A stretch of DNA of 64,000 nt, taken from Heterohyrax brucei (Eukaryota > Chordata > Mammalia > Hyracoidea > Procaviidae). The stretch spans positions 64,637,431 to 64,701,430 of the forward strand of contig CM053146.1 of assembly GCA_028571685.1 (NCBI GenBank), written 5' to 3'. Each line of letters starts with the position of its first letter. Within the stretch, counting starts at the first letter, position 1. The notes under the pieces were generated by a model, which was not told the DNA's origin, ran no database searches, and was given only the letters and a program-made list of their open reading frames with translations. Both the position numbers and the translations under genes were made by a program. Below are positions 44,500 through 55,830 of this stretch, piece after piece.

Positions 44500-44705
44500 T
44501 ATCTGACTTCATTTGGTCAAGATATTTAGATTTATCCATGTTGTTACATGTGGTTCTGGTAAATCTAGGCTAACTGGTTTACACAGTATTCCATTCAGTG
44601 AATATATTCAATTTGCCCGTTCTGTTATGGACAGTGGGTTATCTCAAGTTTTCAACTTATTACGAATAATGCTACTACATGGACAGCATTTTTATAAACT
44701 AAAAA
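44500..44705 (-). mobile_element. L1 fragment
   Basis: TTATCCATGTTGTTACATGT, CACAGTATTCCATTCAGTGA and TTATTACGAATAATGCTACT are a well-known L1 3'-region segment in reverse. Confidence 0.7.
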
Positions 44706-44710
44706 AAAAA

Positions 44711-45204
44711 TTCTGGAGAAAGGATTTAGATTGAGGCCTCTAGATACCTGAGATACCACCAGATAGGAGAGTATAAAGACAAGAAATACCAAATAAAGTA
44801 GCCAACAGAAAGCAACAGCCACCACAGCACTCTCTTCAACTTCTTCAAGTCATCAACTTTCAAGATCAAAATGAAGTATCGCTTATTATTTTAGTAGGAA
44901 ATTGGAATTCAGACATGAACAGATGCACTTACTCATTCTAAAGCTTAGATTGGGTATATTTGCTTTATTAAGATTTTCAAATGTAAACTTTTAAGTTCAG
45001 TACCCCATTTTCAGCAAGCATCCTCATTAATTTATCAATTTCAAGTTTTGGACTAACCATACCTTTCGACCTGGAAGTTACTACAGAAGAATTTCCTTTC
45101 ACAATACTTTTCTTATAAACGTGGCATTAAGTGATGACAAAAGAAAACTTCTAACAGAGAAAGGAAACACAAATAATGTGCTGTACACTGTAATGGTCAA
45201 TTCT
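44711..45204. other. Intronic sequence without recognised features
   Basis: Nothing recognised. Confidence 0.5.
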
Positions 45205-45352
45205 AGCAGAGTAGTGGTTAAGACCTACAGCGAGTAACCAAAAGGGTGTCCACCAGACACCCCTGGAAACATGAGGCAGTTCTGCTCTGTCCTACAGGGT
45301 AGCTATGAGTTGGAACTGGCTTGATGTCAGTGGGTTTGAGTTTTGGTTTTAT
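45205..45352 (+). mobile_element. AfroSINE, 5' and internal losses
   Basis: GCAGAGTAGTGGTTAAGACC, a shortened box region, CAGTTCTGCTCTGTCCTACA and TATGAGTTGGAACTGGCTTG. Confidence 0.88.
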
Positions 45353-45837
45353 ACTGCAGTGGGAGGCAAACAACACAAATGAAAAAAATAAAAAAATTAG
45401 AAACTTTAATCTTGAAAAGAAAAGAGTGCTAGAGAACACAAGACATTTCAATACATAATTGGAAAACAGAGGAAATAAGAGGAAAGGTAGAGCAATTCAG
45501 CAGAGAGGATGCAACTACACGTTCCTTCAGTACCCAGAAAGGTAGAAACTGGAAGTAAAGCATTTGGCCTTACAGTGTCATAGAAAAGATCAAGAGTTGG
45601 AAATAGAAGATGACATAAAAAAGAAAGCTATTATTTGGAGCAGTAGAATCCCAGATTATTTCCCTAGCTCGTCTGAGTGTGAGTTTTCATATGTATAAAG
45701 TAGGGATAATTTAGTTAAATGAACCATAATAAATACACAGAATCCTCTTCCCCCTCCAGCTTGGTCTAGAAGGCTAAATGTCAGCTGTTGTTCTGTGTGT
45801 GTGTTTATAGATATATTTTAAACTATTAACATTTTTC

Positions 45838-46180
45838 GAGCCCTGATGGGGCAATGGTTAAGAGCTTGGCTGCTAACCAGAAAGTCAGCAGTTTTGATCT
45901 ACCAACCACACATTGGAAACGCCGTGGGGTAATTCAGAAACCCTGGCAGCGTATTGGATTAAGTGTTACGTCTACTAACCAAAAGGTCAGCAGTTCAGAT
46001 CCACCAGGTGCTCCTTTGAAACGCTGTGGGGCAGTTCTGCTCTGACCTTTAGGGCCGCTATGAGTTGGACCTGACTCAGCCAGTGAATTTATTTCTTTAT
46101 TGGTAATGGGGGTAATTCTCCAGTGTTTTGTAAAGTTGCAAGAGTAATGTGTCACTATCAGAATCAGCTTGGTGGTGACA
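45838..46180 (+). mobile_element. AfroSINE interrupted by a second AfroSINE
   Basis: The outer copy starts CGAGCCCTGATGGGGCAATG (45838) and reaches GGGGTAATTC (45926-45935). After the inner copy it resumes at GGGGTAATTCTCCAGTG (46109), with tail remnants CACTATCAGAATCAGCTTGG. Confidence 0.8.
45936..46108 (+). mobile_element. Inner AfroSINE with 10-bp TSD
   Basis: AGAAACCCTGGCAGCGTATT head to ATGAGTTGGACCTGACTCAG tail, flanked by perfect GGGGTAATTC at 45926-45935 and 46109-46118. Confidence 0.92.
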
Positions 46181-46571
46181 GATTACTATTTCTGCTTAGA
46201 TCCACAATTAGCACCCATGAGTGGAAGTCAAGATAATAACACAGTATAACGCATTGGGCAAATCTAGTTCAAGAGACCTCTTTAAAGTGTTAAAAAGCAG
46301 AAATGGTGCTCTGAGGACTAAGGTGTACCTAACTCAAGCCATGGTCTCGTATGTGTGTGAAAGCTGAACAGTGAAGAATTGATACCTATGAATTAATGGT
46401 GCTGGTAAAAAAATAGTTAAATATGCCGCGGACTACCAGAAGAATGAACAGATCTGCCTTGGAGAGGTACAGTCACAGTGTTCCTTAGACATGAGGATAG
46501 TGAGACTGTCTCACATACTTTGGATGTGTCATCAGGAGGGAGTAGTCTCTGGAGAACAAGATCATGCTTGG

Positions 46572-47172
46572 TGTCATGGGTTAAATTGTGTCCCTTCAAA
46601 ATGTCTATCAGCCTGGCCTAGGTCATGATTTCCAGTAAATAAGATTGGCTGCTGTTTTGTCATCTGATAAGATTTCGTATGTGTTGTAAATCCTATCACT
46701 ATGATACGAGATGAACTAGTTGAAAGAAATCCTGGTAGTGTAGTGGTTAAGTGCTGTGTCAGCTAACCATAATGTTGGCAGTTTGAATCTGCCAGAGAAG
46801 TTCTGCTCTGTCCTGTAGGGTCACTTTGAGTTGGAATCGACTTGACAGCTGTGGGTTTGTTTTTGTCATACAAGATTAGGAAATGTCTTAAGCCAATCTC
46901 TTGAGATATAAAAGAAGTGGGTGGAGAGACATGGGAACGTTGTACCACCAAGAAAACAGCACAACACATGTCCTTTGTCTCTGAAATTTCTGTGCTGAGA
47001 TTCTCCCAGAACAAGGGAAGGCTGATGATGACAAAGATCATCCTCCAGACTTGCAGAGAAAACTTTCCCTGAATTTGGATTTCTAGCATTGTGCACTGGG
47101 AGAGAGTAAACTTGTTGTTGAAACTATCCACTTGTAGTATTTGTGTTATAGTAGCAGTAGATGACTAAGATA
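46572..47172 (+). mobile_element. MaLR-like solo LTR inside RTE
   Basis: TGTCATGGGTTAAATTGTGT start and GTAGATGACTAAGATA end, flanked by CTTGG (46567-46571) and CTTAG (47173-47177), a 5-bp duplication with one change. It carries its own AfroSINE at 46728-46860. Confidence 0.82.
46728..46860 (+). mobile_element. AfroSINE inside the MaLR-like LTR
   Basis: AAATCCTGGTAGTGTAGTGG head, TGTTGGCAGTTTGAATCTGC box region, a short internal deletion, and ATCGACTTGACAGCTGTGGG tail. Confidence 0.92.
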
Positions 47173-47438
47173 CTTAGTAAAATAAAGGGTAACAAACTAT
47201 GGCTACCACAGTGAGCTCAGACATAGCAGCAACTGTGAGAATAGTGCAGGACCAGGCAGCTTCATTCTGTGGTACATGAAGTTACTGGGAGTTGAAAGCC
47301 ACTCAAGTACACGTAGCCAATTCAGTGTCACTTCAAATTAAGAGAGTCTATAAGAATAGAAAGTGCATTCATTCCTGCATTACATTTCAGTTTCTGCTTA
47401 TTGAGTACTTATTATATTCTGACAAGTGTAATAAAATA

Positions 47439-47671
47439 CAGGTAGTCCCAACATATATTGGGATTACATTCCAATGACTCTTTTGTAAGTGTTGACCTAA
47501 GTAGAATACCTCTTTTAGTTTTTATTATTGCCTGTTATTATCAGTATCTTTATAAATTGAGAAAAATCATATATAAATTTACAAATATATTTTAATACAT
47601 AAATAAAACTAGATGTACCAAAAAAAGCATATAGTTTTAAGTGTGGTGTATCATAAGTTAGGGACTGCCTG
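47439..47671. mobile_element. Tigger-like MITE with intact ends
   Basis: Terminal repeats CAGGTAGTCCC (47439-47449) and GGGACTGCCTG (47661-47671) are inverted with one mismatch and flanked by TA on both sides (47437-47438, 47672-47673). 233 bp, no coding capacity. Confidence 0.85.
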
Positions 47672-47872
47672 TACTTAATTGGTACTGCCCAAAAGAAGGA
47701 CAGATATACAGGTAAACAAATTACAGTGTCAGGTTGTTACAGTGTTTTAGTGAAAGTATGTACAAAGTGGATGCATGCGGAAAAGAAAACATGTTTACAA
47801 AAAAACTAGGAATTGAGTGGGGGGATATATACACATTATAAGCATGTACAAAGTCCTGTGAGAGCATGCTGT

Positions 47873-48083
47873 GTTGAAACCAATTGCCATCAAGTCAATT
47901 GAGGCTCATGGGGACCCCAATTGTGTCAGAGTAGAACTGCGTTCCATAGAGTTTTTATTAGCTGATTTTTGAGAAGTAGATTGCCAGACACTTCTTCCAG
48001 TAAGCCTCTGGGTGGACCCAAATCTCCAACACTGTGGTTAAGAACTAAGCAAGTTAACTATTTTTTACCGCCCGGGACTCCAT
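47873..48083 (-). mobile_element. AfroSINE, long form, diverged
   Basis: AACCAATTGCCATCAAGTCA, TAGAACTGCGTTCCATAGAG and CCCGGGACTCC. Confidence 0.75.
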
Positions 48084-48102
48084 GTTGTGTTGAACAATAT
48101 AG

Positions 48103-48275
48103 AATACCTGTTGCCATCAAATCAGTGTTCTGACTCATAGGAACCCCCTGTGTAACAGTAGAACTGTATAAGGTTTTCTTGTCTGTGGTCAATGAAAGAT
48201 ACCAAACCTTCTGCAGTGCTGCTGGATGGGTTCAAACTGCCAGCCTTAGGTTAATAGTCACAAACTGTGTGCACC
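48103..48275 (-). mobile_element. AfroSINE, diverged
   Basis: CCTGTTGCCATCAAATCAGT, AGTAGAACTGTATAAGGTTT and GGTTCAAACTGCCAGCCTTA. Confidence 0.75.
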
Positions 48276-48303
48276 TCTCAGAGACTTAGATGTGTTTAGC
48301 AGA

Positions 48304-48442
48304 CCCATTGCTGTTGGTTGAGTTGATTTCAACTGAGTAGTACTTTCCCAATAGAGTGTCAAAGGAACATCTGGTGGATTCAAGCTACTGACCTTTTGGT
48401 TAGCAGCCATATAACTTAACCATTACACCACCAGGGTTTCCA
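48304..48442 (-). mobile_element. AfroSINE, short form
   Basis: CCCATTGCTGTTGGTTGAGT, TACTGACCTTTTGGTTAGCA and ACACCACCAGGGTTTCC. Third of three minus-strand copies in a row just upstream of the start-codon exon. Confidence 0.9.
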
Positions 48443-48841
48443 AGAATATCCAAATAGTACATAACATTAATGCTCAGGGTATACACTTTGGACACTATTA
48501 GTAGTTAAGAATGGCAAAATAATTAAGGACAAATTCATGCAGGGTTCTGTACAGAGAGAAAATTTGGATAGGGTAAAGAGCCCAGACGTGGAATGAGTTC
48601 CTCATTCCTTTTTAAAGTGCTTGTTTCATTTTATGTACATTAGGGAACCTTTAATGGATTTCAGACTCCTACCTTACAGAAGCAAAATAGTTTCACAACT
48701 TGCCAAACCACATAGAGTTAATTAATTTGCATGGCTAAATCTTGTTTTGAGCTGATGATTAAGGAGGATTAAAAATTGAAGGTTTACATGTTTTCCCAAA
48801 GGCAATTAATCAAAATTTGCATTTCACAGGAAAGTTTAAGA

Positions 48842-48994
48842 ATGGAGTCAAAGCCTTCAAGGATCCCAAGAAGAATTTCTGTTCAACCTTCCAGCTCTTT
48901 AAGCGGTAGAGTGATGTCTGGAAGCAGAGGAAATAGCTTAAATGATACCTATCACTCAAGAGATACTTCATTTAGACTGGATTCTGAATATCAG
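48842..48994 (+). CDS. MARCHF7: MARCHF7 coding exon 1 (start codon), residues 1-51
   Basis: MARCHF7 (axotrophin) is a RING-CH E3 ubiquitin-protein ligase. This exon runs from an acceptor TTTCACAG (ending 48829) to a donor GTAACA at 48995, with 12 bp of 5' UTR (48830-48841). The ATG at 48842 has a strong context (A at -3, G at +4). It encodes 51 residues beginning [20 protein letters not shown], basic and serine-rich, ending in phase 0. The protein is recognised from the known mammalian sequence, whose N-terminus this closely follows. No signal peptide is present. A membrane-free, disordered N-terminal region is expected for this family member. Confidence 0.95.
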
Positions 48995-49030
48995 GTAACA
49001 TCTTAATTTGCAATGTATGTTAACAGTCTT

Positions 49031-49043
49031 CCCCCCCCCCCCC
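49031..49043 (+). repeat. C13 mononucleotide run
   Basis: Thirteen C residues 36 bp after the exon donor; a hypermutable tract and a likely sequencing trouble spot. Confidence 0.95.
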
Positions 49044-50384
49044 AAACCTTTGCAGCCACATATTTTTCAGGTTTTTAAAAAAGTAGCCTGTTTTTTTAAC
49101 ACCCTCAAGTAGGGTGTTTGGAATCAAACACATTAACACTCCTGCAGCAAAATGAGGGGCTCTTCACCCCAAGTCCATAAAGACTTAGTTGCATGTTAGT
49201 TCAAGTCAGATTTTATGGTCAAATGAATTTGAGTGATACTCAAAAACTTGACTTTTTTTCAAGCTTTGGGTTTCAGAATCAAGGAAAAGTTCTTGTGACC
49301 TTGTAGGAAATCATCATATTTTGTACAGATACCTATTTATGTATGTATTTGGCTAGCCGTTGTGGAAGACTTTCCAAAAGGACCAAAAACTGCGTCCTTT
49401 TCATATTATACTGATTTTCCTGTTTTTTCTCTGCATGTGCAAAAAACATTGATGTAGTAGTGACTGTAAAATATGTTTCCTTGAAAATGTGGCTTTTAAT
49501 TATTTTGTTTTTAATGGTGGATGATTATTAACAGACTGTCTTGTTTTGAAGATACGTTGCTAATAATTTTTAGGTGAATTTTGAGTTTGTGTTGCTAATA
49601 GTGTGTGTACACTAATTCGTCCAGTTAATGATGCTGATTTTAACTAACTGTAGCAAATTTTCCTTAGGACCAACAGCATGTTAGTTGTTTTTTAAAATAG
49701 TTGATTATGTTGTAACACAGTGGTTGTAATTTAAAATTGTGTAAAGCTCAGAGGGTTTGATTTGTAGGTTTAATAAAATGTTTGTTGTTCATCTTCCAAA
49801 TTTAAAGTCAGTGCATTATTGGCCAAGCATCTAATTAAATAACGTTGATTTCTACACATCTGATATGTTGAGTTAACTGAATCTAAAAAGATCTTTTCAT
49901 GAAAATTAGTATATTTTTAACTTCTCTTTGGGTGTAAGTATTTATGTATCATGAGATCCATAACAAAGTGTCATTTCAAAATATTCCTGTATAGGAATGA
50001 GCATTTTATAAAGTATTCGTAAAAGGACTGAAGTAAAGATATAATTTCTCTGTAATTCCTGTATCCACTACCAGCTTCGTTATTGACTTTATATGAACTA
50101 TTCGCTTTAGTCTTGGACTTGTTTTAAATATTGACTTATATTTTTTTTGTTGCTAGACAAGTGTACCTGCTAGAGGTATGGAGTCAAACACTGTCTTGCA
50201 TTTTGTAGGATATTATAGGTTAAACACTTACGACTTAGAAAGGGCACAGTTTTTTTTTTTCCTTTCTTGTCTTTAGTAAAATTTTATCTGCTGATCTTTT
50301 TCTAATTTATCATGCAGCTTATTTGTGATGAAGGCACACTGTGAAACCAGACCATACTTTCTGGACTGGATTCTTGCCTGCTAC

Positions 50385-50530
50385 TTATTATATATGTAAA
50401 CCTGGGCACAGTGCATAGTTGTGTGTGTCTTAGTTTCTGTGTCACTTACCACATAGAGTTAAATGAATTAAGAGACTGAGAATAGGACCTCATACATGTT
50501 AAGAACTGTATAAATGTTAGCTGCTGTGTT
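50385..50530 (+). mobile_element. MIR
   Basis: TAAACCTGGGCACAGTGCAT, GTGTCTTAGTTTCTGTGTCA and GAATAGGACCTCATACATGT follow the MIR order. Confidence 0.55.
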
Positions 50531-50754
50531 TGTTCTTTTTATCATTGTTGTAGTATTATATTTTAAGTGCTTAAATGTCTCATAGTTTGAAAATATATTG
50601 ACATTATTTTAAAATATCACTGTTTTCAAACCATTTTTTCACTTTGTTCTCAATTTAATAAATTTATTCTAAGTTATTTTTTCATTGTGGTATTTAGACA
50701 AATGCTAAGATAAAAATTCATTTAAGTAATATTTTAATGCCTATAAAAATGAAC

Positions 50755-50920
50755 ACATAGTGGTTAAGACCTATGACTGCTAACCAAAAGGTCAGCAGTT
50801 TAAATCTACCAGGAGCCTCTTAGAAACCCTATGGGGCAGCTCTGCTCTATCTTACAGGGTCACTATGAGTTAGAATCAACTTGACAGTACTGGATTTGGT
50901 GGAGTTTTTTTTTTTTTTTC
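50755..50920 (+). mobile_element. AfroSINE, 5'-trimmed
   Basis: CATAGTGGTTAAGACCTATG, AAAGGTCAGCAGTTTAAATC and TATGAGTTAGAATCAACTTG, ending in a T-rich run. Confidence 0.93.
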
Positions 50921-51559
50921 CTGCTTGTTTTAAAGAAAAAAAAGAAGATGATAGTAGTACTCTATCAGTGTTAAATTCATTCTGTTGCGAATTTTTTATT
51001 GTATTTAAATACCAAAGTAAAATAAATTCAGAAATTAGTTTCAGATATCCCAAAACCAAACTGAACATTTTTTTTTCACCTTAATTGATTTATTATAAGG
51101 TTAATCAATTTTGTGAAGTCCGGGAATCACCTTAATGCTTTTAACTGGTTACAGCTCATTTTTTGTTTTTTCATGTATTATAAAAACGGTTCAGTCGTAA
51201 ATGAACTGTTCCTAGTCTCCTTTGCTTTATTTAGAAACTGAAATTCCTTTTTTCTTTAGCATATGCTTCTCGTTGTTGTTTGAGTTACTTTGTTTCCTAC
51301 TGCTTCTTTTGAGATCTGGTTAAAGGTAAATCTGTTCTATGTATAACCTTGGAGAGAAAAAGATAGCATTTATAATGTTAATTCCACCATACTTTACCAT
51401 TCATGGAACCTGCTTTGCTGTCCTTGTTTTTGTTTTTGTCTTCCGTCTTACTTGTTCACAAATTAGAATACCTGCATTCTAGTTTTTTTCCTATAAAATT
51501 ACTGAAATAGGCTTTGATTATGTTTTACAAACACTGAATTTTAAAATAGAGTAATTATA

Positions 51560-51755
51560 GGCTTCGCTTTTGAATCAGACTGCCAAAGCTGAAATCCTGG
51601 TTCATTGAACAGCTATGTGATATTGAACAGTGAATTTTATTTGTTTCCTCATCTGTAAAATGGTGGTACTAATGTTTTCCTTGTAGTTATTGTTATGATT
51701 AAGAGAAATAATACATTTAAATCACCTAGAACAACTCTGCTTAGCACATAGCAAG
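51560..51755 (+). mobile_element. MIR
   Basis: GCTGAAATCCTGGTTCATTG, CCTCATCTGTAAAATGGTGG and CTGCTTAGCACATAGCAAGG are classic MIR blocks. Confidence 0.88.
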
Positions 51756-51756
51756 G

Positions 51757-51975
51757 TTTTAACCCATTGCTGTCAAGTTAATTCCAACTCATAGTAACCC
51801 TGTAGGACAGAGGAGAACTGCCTCAAAGAAACTGAGAAGTTCTACATCAAAGATTAGGAAAGGTATAATCTTTATGAAACTGCCACGTCTTCCTCTCATG
51901 GAGCAGATGATGAGTTAGAACTGCCAGGCTTTCGGGTCACACCCAAGTACGTAACCACTGTTGTCCCTAGGGCTC
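51757..51975 (-). mobile_element. AfroSINE, long form
   Basis: AACCCATTGCTGTCAAGTTA, long-form ACTGCCACGTCTTCCTCTCA and CTAGGGCTCC. It abuts the MIR. Confidence 0.85.
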
Positions 51976-52069
51976 CTTAGTAAGGGTTTAGATGCTACCA
52001 GTGAGAAATAATTGTGATTGCTGTTAGTATTGTTATTACTGTTTTGTTTGGTTTCATTCTGATGTGTGA

Positions 52070-52232
52070 ACTCATTGCTACTGAGTCAGTTCAAAGTCAT
52101 AGTGACTGTGTAGCACAGAGTAGGACTGCACCATAGTTTCCAAGGAGCAGCTGTTAGATTTTGAACTACCAACCTTTGGTTAGTGGCTGTAGCTTGCCAT
52201 AGCTTTTAACCAGTGTACCAGCAGGGACCCAG
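52070..52232 (-). mobile_element. AfroSINE, short form
   Basis: TCATTGCTACTGAGTCAGTT, TGCACCATAGTTTCCAAGGA and TGTACCAGCAGGGACCC. Confidence 0.88.
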
Positions 52233-53419
52233 AGAACGTTTAAATGTAGAGGGAGCATATCTTAAAAATTGTTGAAGCTTTCGCATTTACTATTTGACAT
52301 GTAGAACATTCTTCACTTTAGATTTTACTTAAGTAGGACATGTACTTGTATCATTTTGTATATCAAGAAACTGAAATCTGGACAAATTAAAAAGTTTACC
52401 ATCAGTCACATGAGTAGTAATTGAGCAGTAAGATAATTGTAATGTAATTGAGCAGTAAGAATTCAAGTCCTCTGGATAGCTTGTTTCTTTGGGGAAATGT
52501 AGATTCTAAGTTCTTAACAATTGATTTTGTAAATATCTTTTGGTTCTCAGCCCTTTATAGGCTAGGGCTGCATCTGTTAGTAATCTTTATTACTTCTGTA
52601 TATTCCATAACTTAATTTTAGCATGGGCCACAAACTGACCAATCCCACACTTGACAGGGCATGGTCACCGCATTTGGGCTATAGTCACTTTATTTGCATA
52701 AGTTGTTGACCATTCCCTGCAAGGTTTGTAAAATAAACCAGTCAGTCATGGGGCGGGCTGCAGCCTAGATCAGACAAAAATTATCAAACCATAAAATTGT
52801 TTATATCTTATCCAGGAGATGTCAGTCAACCTGGAAAAAAAGTAACAAATCCTCAAGGGTAGAAAACTATGGCAAAGGTTTTAACTTCTCAGGACTTAGG
52901 GAGAAAATATATCAAACTGTTCTTTTAAAAAACCAAGCAAAAGATCACAGAAAGGAACTGATTTTACCACACCTGGAAATATATATATATATATTTTTTA
53001 ATAGCAGCTTTACTCAGAAAATTTGCATACCATACAGTTTGCTCACTAGGTAGTCTTTTGAGTTGGAAGTAATTCAGGTAACTCAAACAGTATTTATTGC
53101 TTACTCCAGGAGCCCAATATTTTTTGGGTAGAGGCTGGAAATTGCATAGAAAAAAGAAATGGAACTCCATGAAACGCAAATGAAAATACAACTTTCCACT
53201 CCTTAGTTTCATTTGATTGTTCATATTCTGTAAGCCTTTTTATAAATATAAGCAGATTGGTAAGACTAATGAACCAAAATCTAATGTGGCATGAAAAGTA
53301 TGAAATGATTTTGTTTTTCTTATAGCTTCTATAATCAGTTTGGTTGTGTAAGGAATACAGATAGAATTTAGAAAATATAGATGAATTCAACAATAACAGC
53401 AACACTTAGAGCTATGACG
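52233..53419. other. Intron 2 sequence, mostly unrecognised
   Basis: Includes a short AT-dinucleotide run (52980-52995). A weak L1-like patch (TAGCAGCTTTACTCAGAAAA, 53003-53022) is visible. Otherwise nothing is recognised. Confidence 0.4.
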
Positions 53420-54360
53420 TATACAGCAAGATTGCAAAATACAAGATCAGCATAGAGAAATCAGTTGTATTTCTGTATACTGGCACTGAATAATCAAAAA
53501 TAAAGTTAAGAAAACAACTCCATTTATACTATTATCAAGAAGAAAAAAATACATAGGAATAAATTTAGCAAAAAAAAGTGCAGGACTTGTACACTGGAAA
53601 CTACAAAATACTGTTGAAAGCAATGTTAGAAGATCTAAATTAAAATTGAGTCAAGGATTTAAATAAACCCCTCCCAAAGAAGATAGACAAATGGCCAAAT
53701 AAGCACTTGAAAAGAAGCTTAAATTAATATCATCAGCCATGAGAGAAATGCATATCAAAACTGTAATGAGATACCACTTCATAACCACTTGATCATGAAA
53801 AGTTAACAGAAAGATAATGATGTGTGGTAAGAATATGGAAAAACTGGGACCCTCATACTTACTGATAGGATTGTAAAGTAGTATGACCACTTTGGAAGAC
53901 AGTGTCCACAGTTCCTCAAAAAGTTAACACAGAGTTACTATGTTGCCCGTGAATTATACTCCCAGGTGTGTCTACACAAGAAAGGTGAAAACATAGTGTA
54001 CAAAATCTTGTACACAAATACTCATAGCATTTTTCATGAAAGCCAAAAAGTGAAAACAACCTAAATGTGTATCAGCTGATAAATGGATAAACAGAATGTG
54101 TTATATTTATGCAGTGGAATATTATCTAGCCATAAAAAGTAGAATATTGATACGTGCTGCAAAATAGGTGCATGTTTTAAGACTTTTTAAGCTAAGCGAA
54201 AGAAGGTAGTTCCAAAAGAACACATATTGTATGTATAATTTTATTGAATGCCCAGAATACATAGATCCATAGAGAAAGGGAGAAGAGGAGAAGAAAGATG
54301 ATAAAATAGATATGGGATTTATTTTGGAGATAATGAAAATGTTTTAAAATTAGGTTTGTG
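53420..54360 (+). mobile_element. L1 3' portion (older subfamily) with internal deletion
   Basis: ORF2-derived start (ATTGCAAAATACAAGATCAG, CATAGGAATAAATTTAGCAA), then the 3' UTR (AAGCCAAAAAGTGAAAACAA, ATGGATAAACAGAATGTGTT, GAATATTATCTAGCCATAAA). A different L1 subfamily from the copy at 35.5 kb. No intact frame. Confidence 0.85.
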
Positions 54361-54574
54361 ATGTTTCACGATTCTGAATATGCAGCCAATTCTCACTGTT
54401 TGTGGCTTATTACGTTTTGTAAAGTTGCTATGAAACACTGAACTAGAAGAGTACTGAACTTCACAAGAAAATATGGGGTTAGATTCCTGTGAGCGTCTGG
54501 TCACATTTTTTGTTACCAATGAGCATATGACCTTATCTTATGTATGTTTCAATTTAAAGATGCTTTATTTGAAT

Positions 54575-54735
54575 TGGAAACCCTGATGGTATAGTGTTTA
54601 AGATCTATGGCCGCTAACCTGAAGGTCAGCAGTTCAAATCCACTAGGGACTCCTTGAATACCATAGGGGGCAGTTCTGCTCTGTCCTATAGGGTCACTGT
54701 GAATCAGAATTGTCTTGAGGGCAATGCGCTTTTTT
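54575..54735 (+). mobile_element. AfroSINE, short form
   Basis: GGAAACCCTGATGGTATAGT, GAAGGTCAGCAGTTCAAATC and CTGTGAATCAGAATTGTCTT. Confidence 0.93.
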
Positions 54736-55677
54736 GTTTTTTAATTAATATATATTGTTGATTCATTAACATTGAAATCTAAGAAACACAGAACTGTAAT
54801 TCAAACCTCCTGAGCAAAGCTTATTTAATTTAACATGTGTTCTTTCCTTTAGGCTGTCTTGTGAGCACTAGACTGCACTTCAGTACTATGCTTGGAGGCC
54901 ATTTTAAAACAGAAAAATTACCAACAAAAAAGAGCACTAAATACACTAACAGAAGGACCCTTGTTTACACGATTAGTTGAAAAAAAAAAAGCAGAGAGTC
55001 ACTGTTTTCACCCTCAGTGTGGGAACATCTGTGTTGAATGACTGGAAATGTCCATCATTCTGTACCTTGTTGGGAAGCATTAATTAAAAACAAAATCTGC
55101 CAAGCCAGACAAACTCCCCATAAAAGTAGAAGACGAAAATGAACAGTATTACTGAATTAACGTTAAACAGACAGTCCAGAGGATTGATTCAAGGACTGAA
55201 AGGAATTTTATTCCTTCATATAGCCAAGCAGATACAACCTATTTCAAACATGACCAAATAAGTGATAAAACTAGTCAAATAGGAAAACTTGACAGTACTA
55301 TTTGTCATAAATAGTTCATGCTAAATTTACATGGTAATTGGAATAGCCACCTGTGTTTCCTAATCTCCTTTATCCAAAAAAAAGAATACATCTCGTATTT
55401 TTATGAGTGAAGGTATGATCACAGCTGAGTCCCAAGCCACCAGCTCAGGTTGAGCTCCTTTTCTCCTAGAAAATGTTTAGGTAGTGGTGATATCTTCCCT
55501 GACTGATTACATTTCAAAGAAATAACTTGAAGAGACATTCCCGGTTTGTAAAATTGACAAGAATCTTATTTTTAACCTTTAACGCTGTTAGTTACAAGTG
55601 GTAGATCTGATGATATTTCCTTCATTGGAAAATGCAGGAGCCTCAAAGAAATTTAATTGTGTCTGTTAATGTGTCTG

Positions 55678-55830
55678 GAGCCCTGGTGGCATAATGGTTA
55701 AGAGCTATGGCTGCTATCAAGAGTCAGAAGTTCACAGCCACCAGCTGTTCATTTGGAAACCATATGAAGCAGTCCCTGTCCTTTAAGGCTGCCAGGAGTG
55801 AGAATTGACTTGATGACAATAAGTTTCTTG
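55678..55830 (+). mobile_element. AfroSINE, long-form-like, degraded
   Basis: GGAGCCCTGGTGGCATAATG, CAGCCACCAGCTGTTCATTT and GAGTGAGAATTGACTTGATG. Confidence 0.9.

Larger units (their letters stand above)
46250..47310 (+). mobile_element. RTE-clade LINE 3' end split by a MaLR-like LTR
   Basis: Left part 46250-46571 (GCCATGGTCTCGTATGTGTG, GAATGAACAGATCTGCCTTG, ATCAGGAGGGAGTAGTCTCT). Right part 47173-47310 (ACAGTGAGCTCAGACATAGC, GAGAATAGTGCAGGACCAGG). Together they form one RTE 3' region. Confidence 0.8.
27161..48829 (+). other. MARCHF7: MARCHF7 intron 1 (repeat-rich)
   Basis: About 22 kb between the promoter and the start-codon exon. It is filled with AfroSINEs, RTE, L1, MaLR-like LTR, MIR and L2 copies listed separately. 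No additional conserved coding exon is seen. Unique stretches of more than 300 bp without a called feature (for example 28716-29786, 38751-39115 and 39273-41344) show only AT-rich intronic DNA. Confidence 0.7.
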
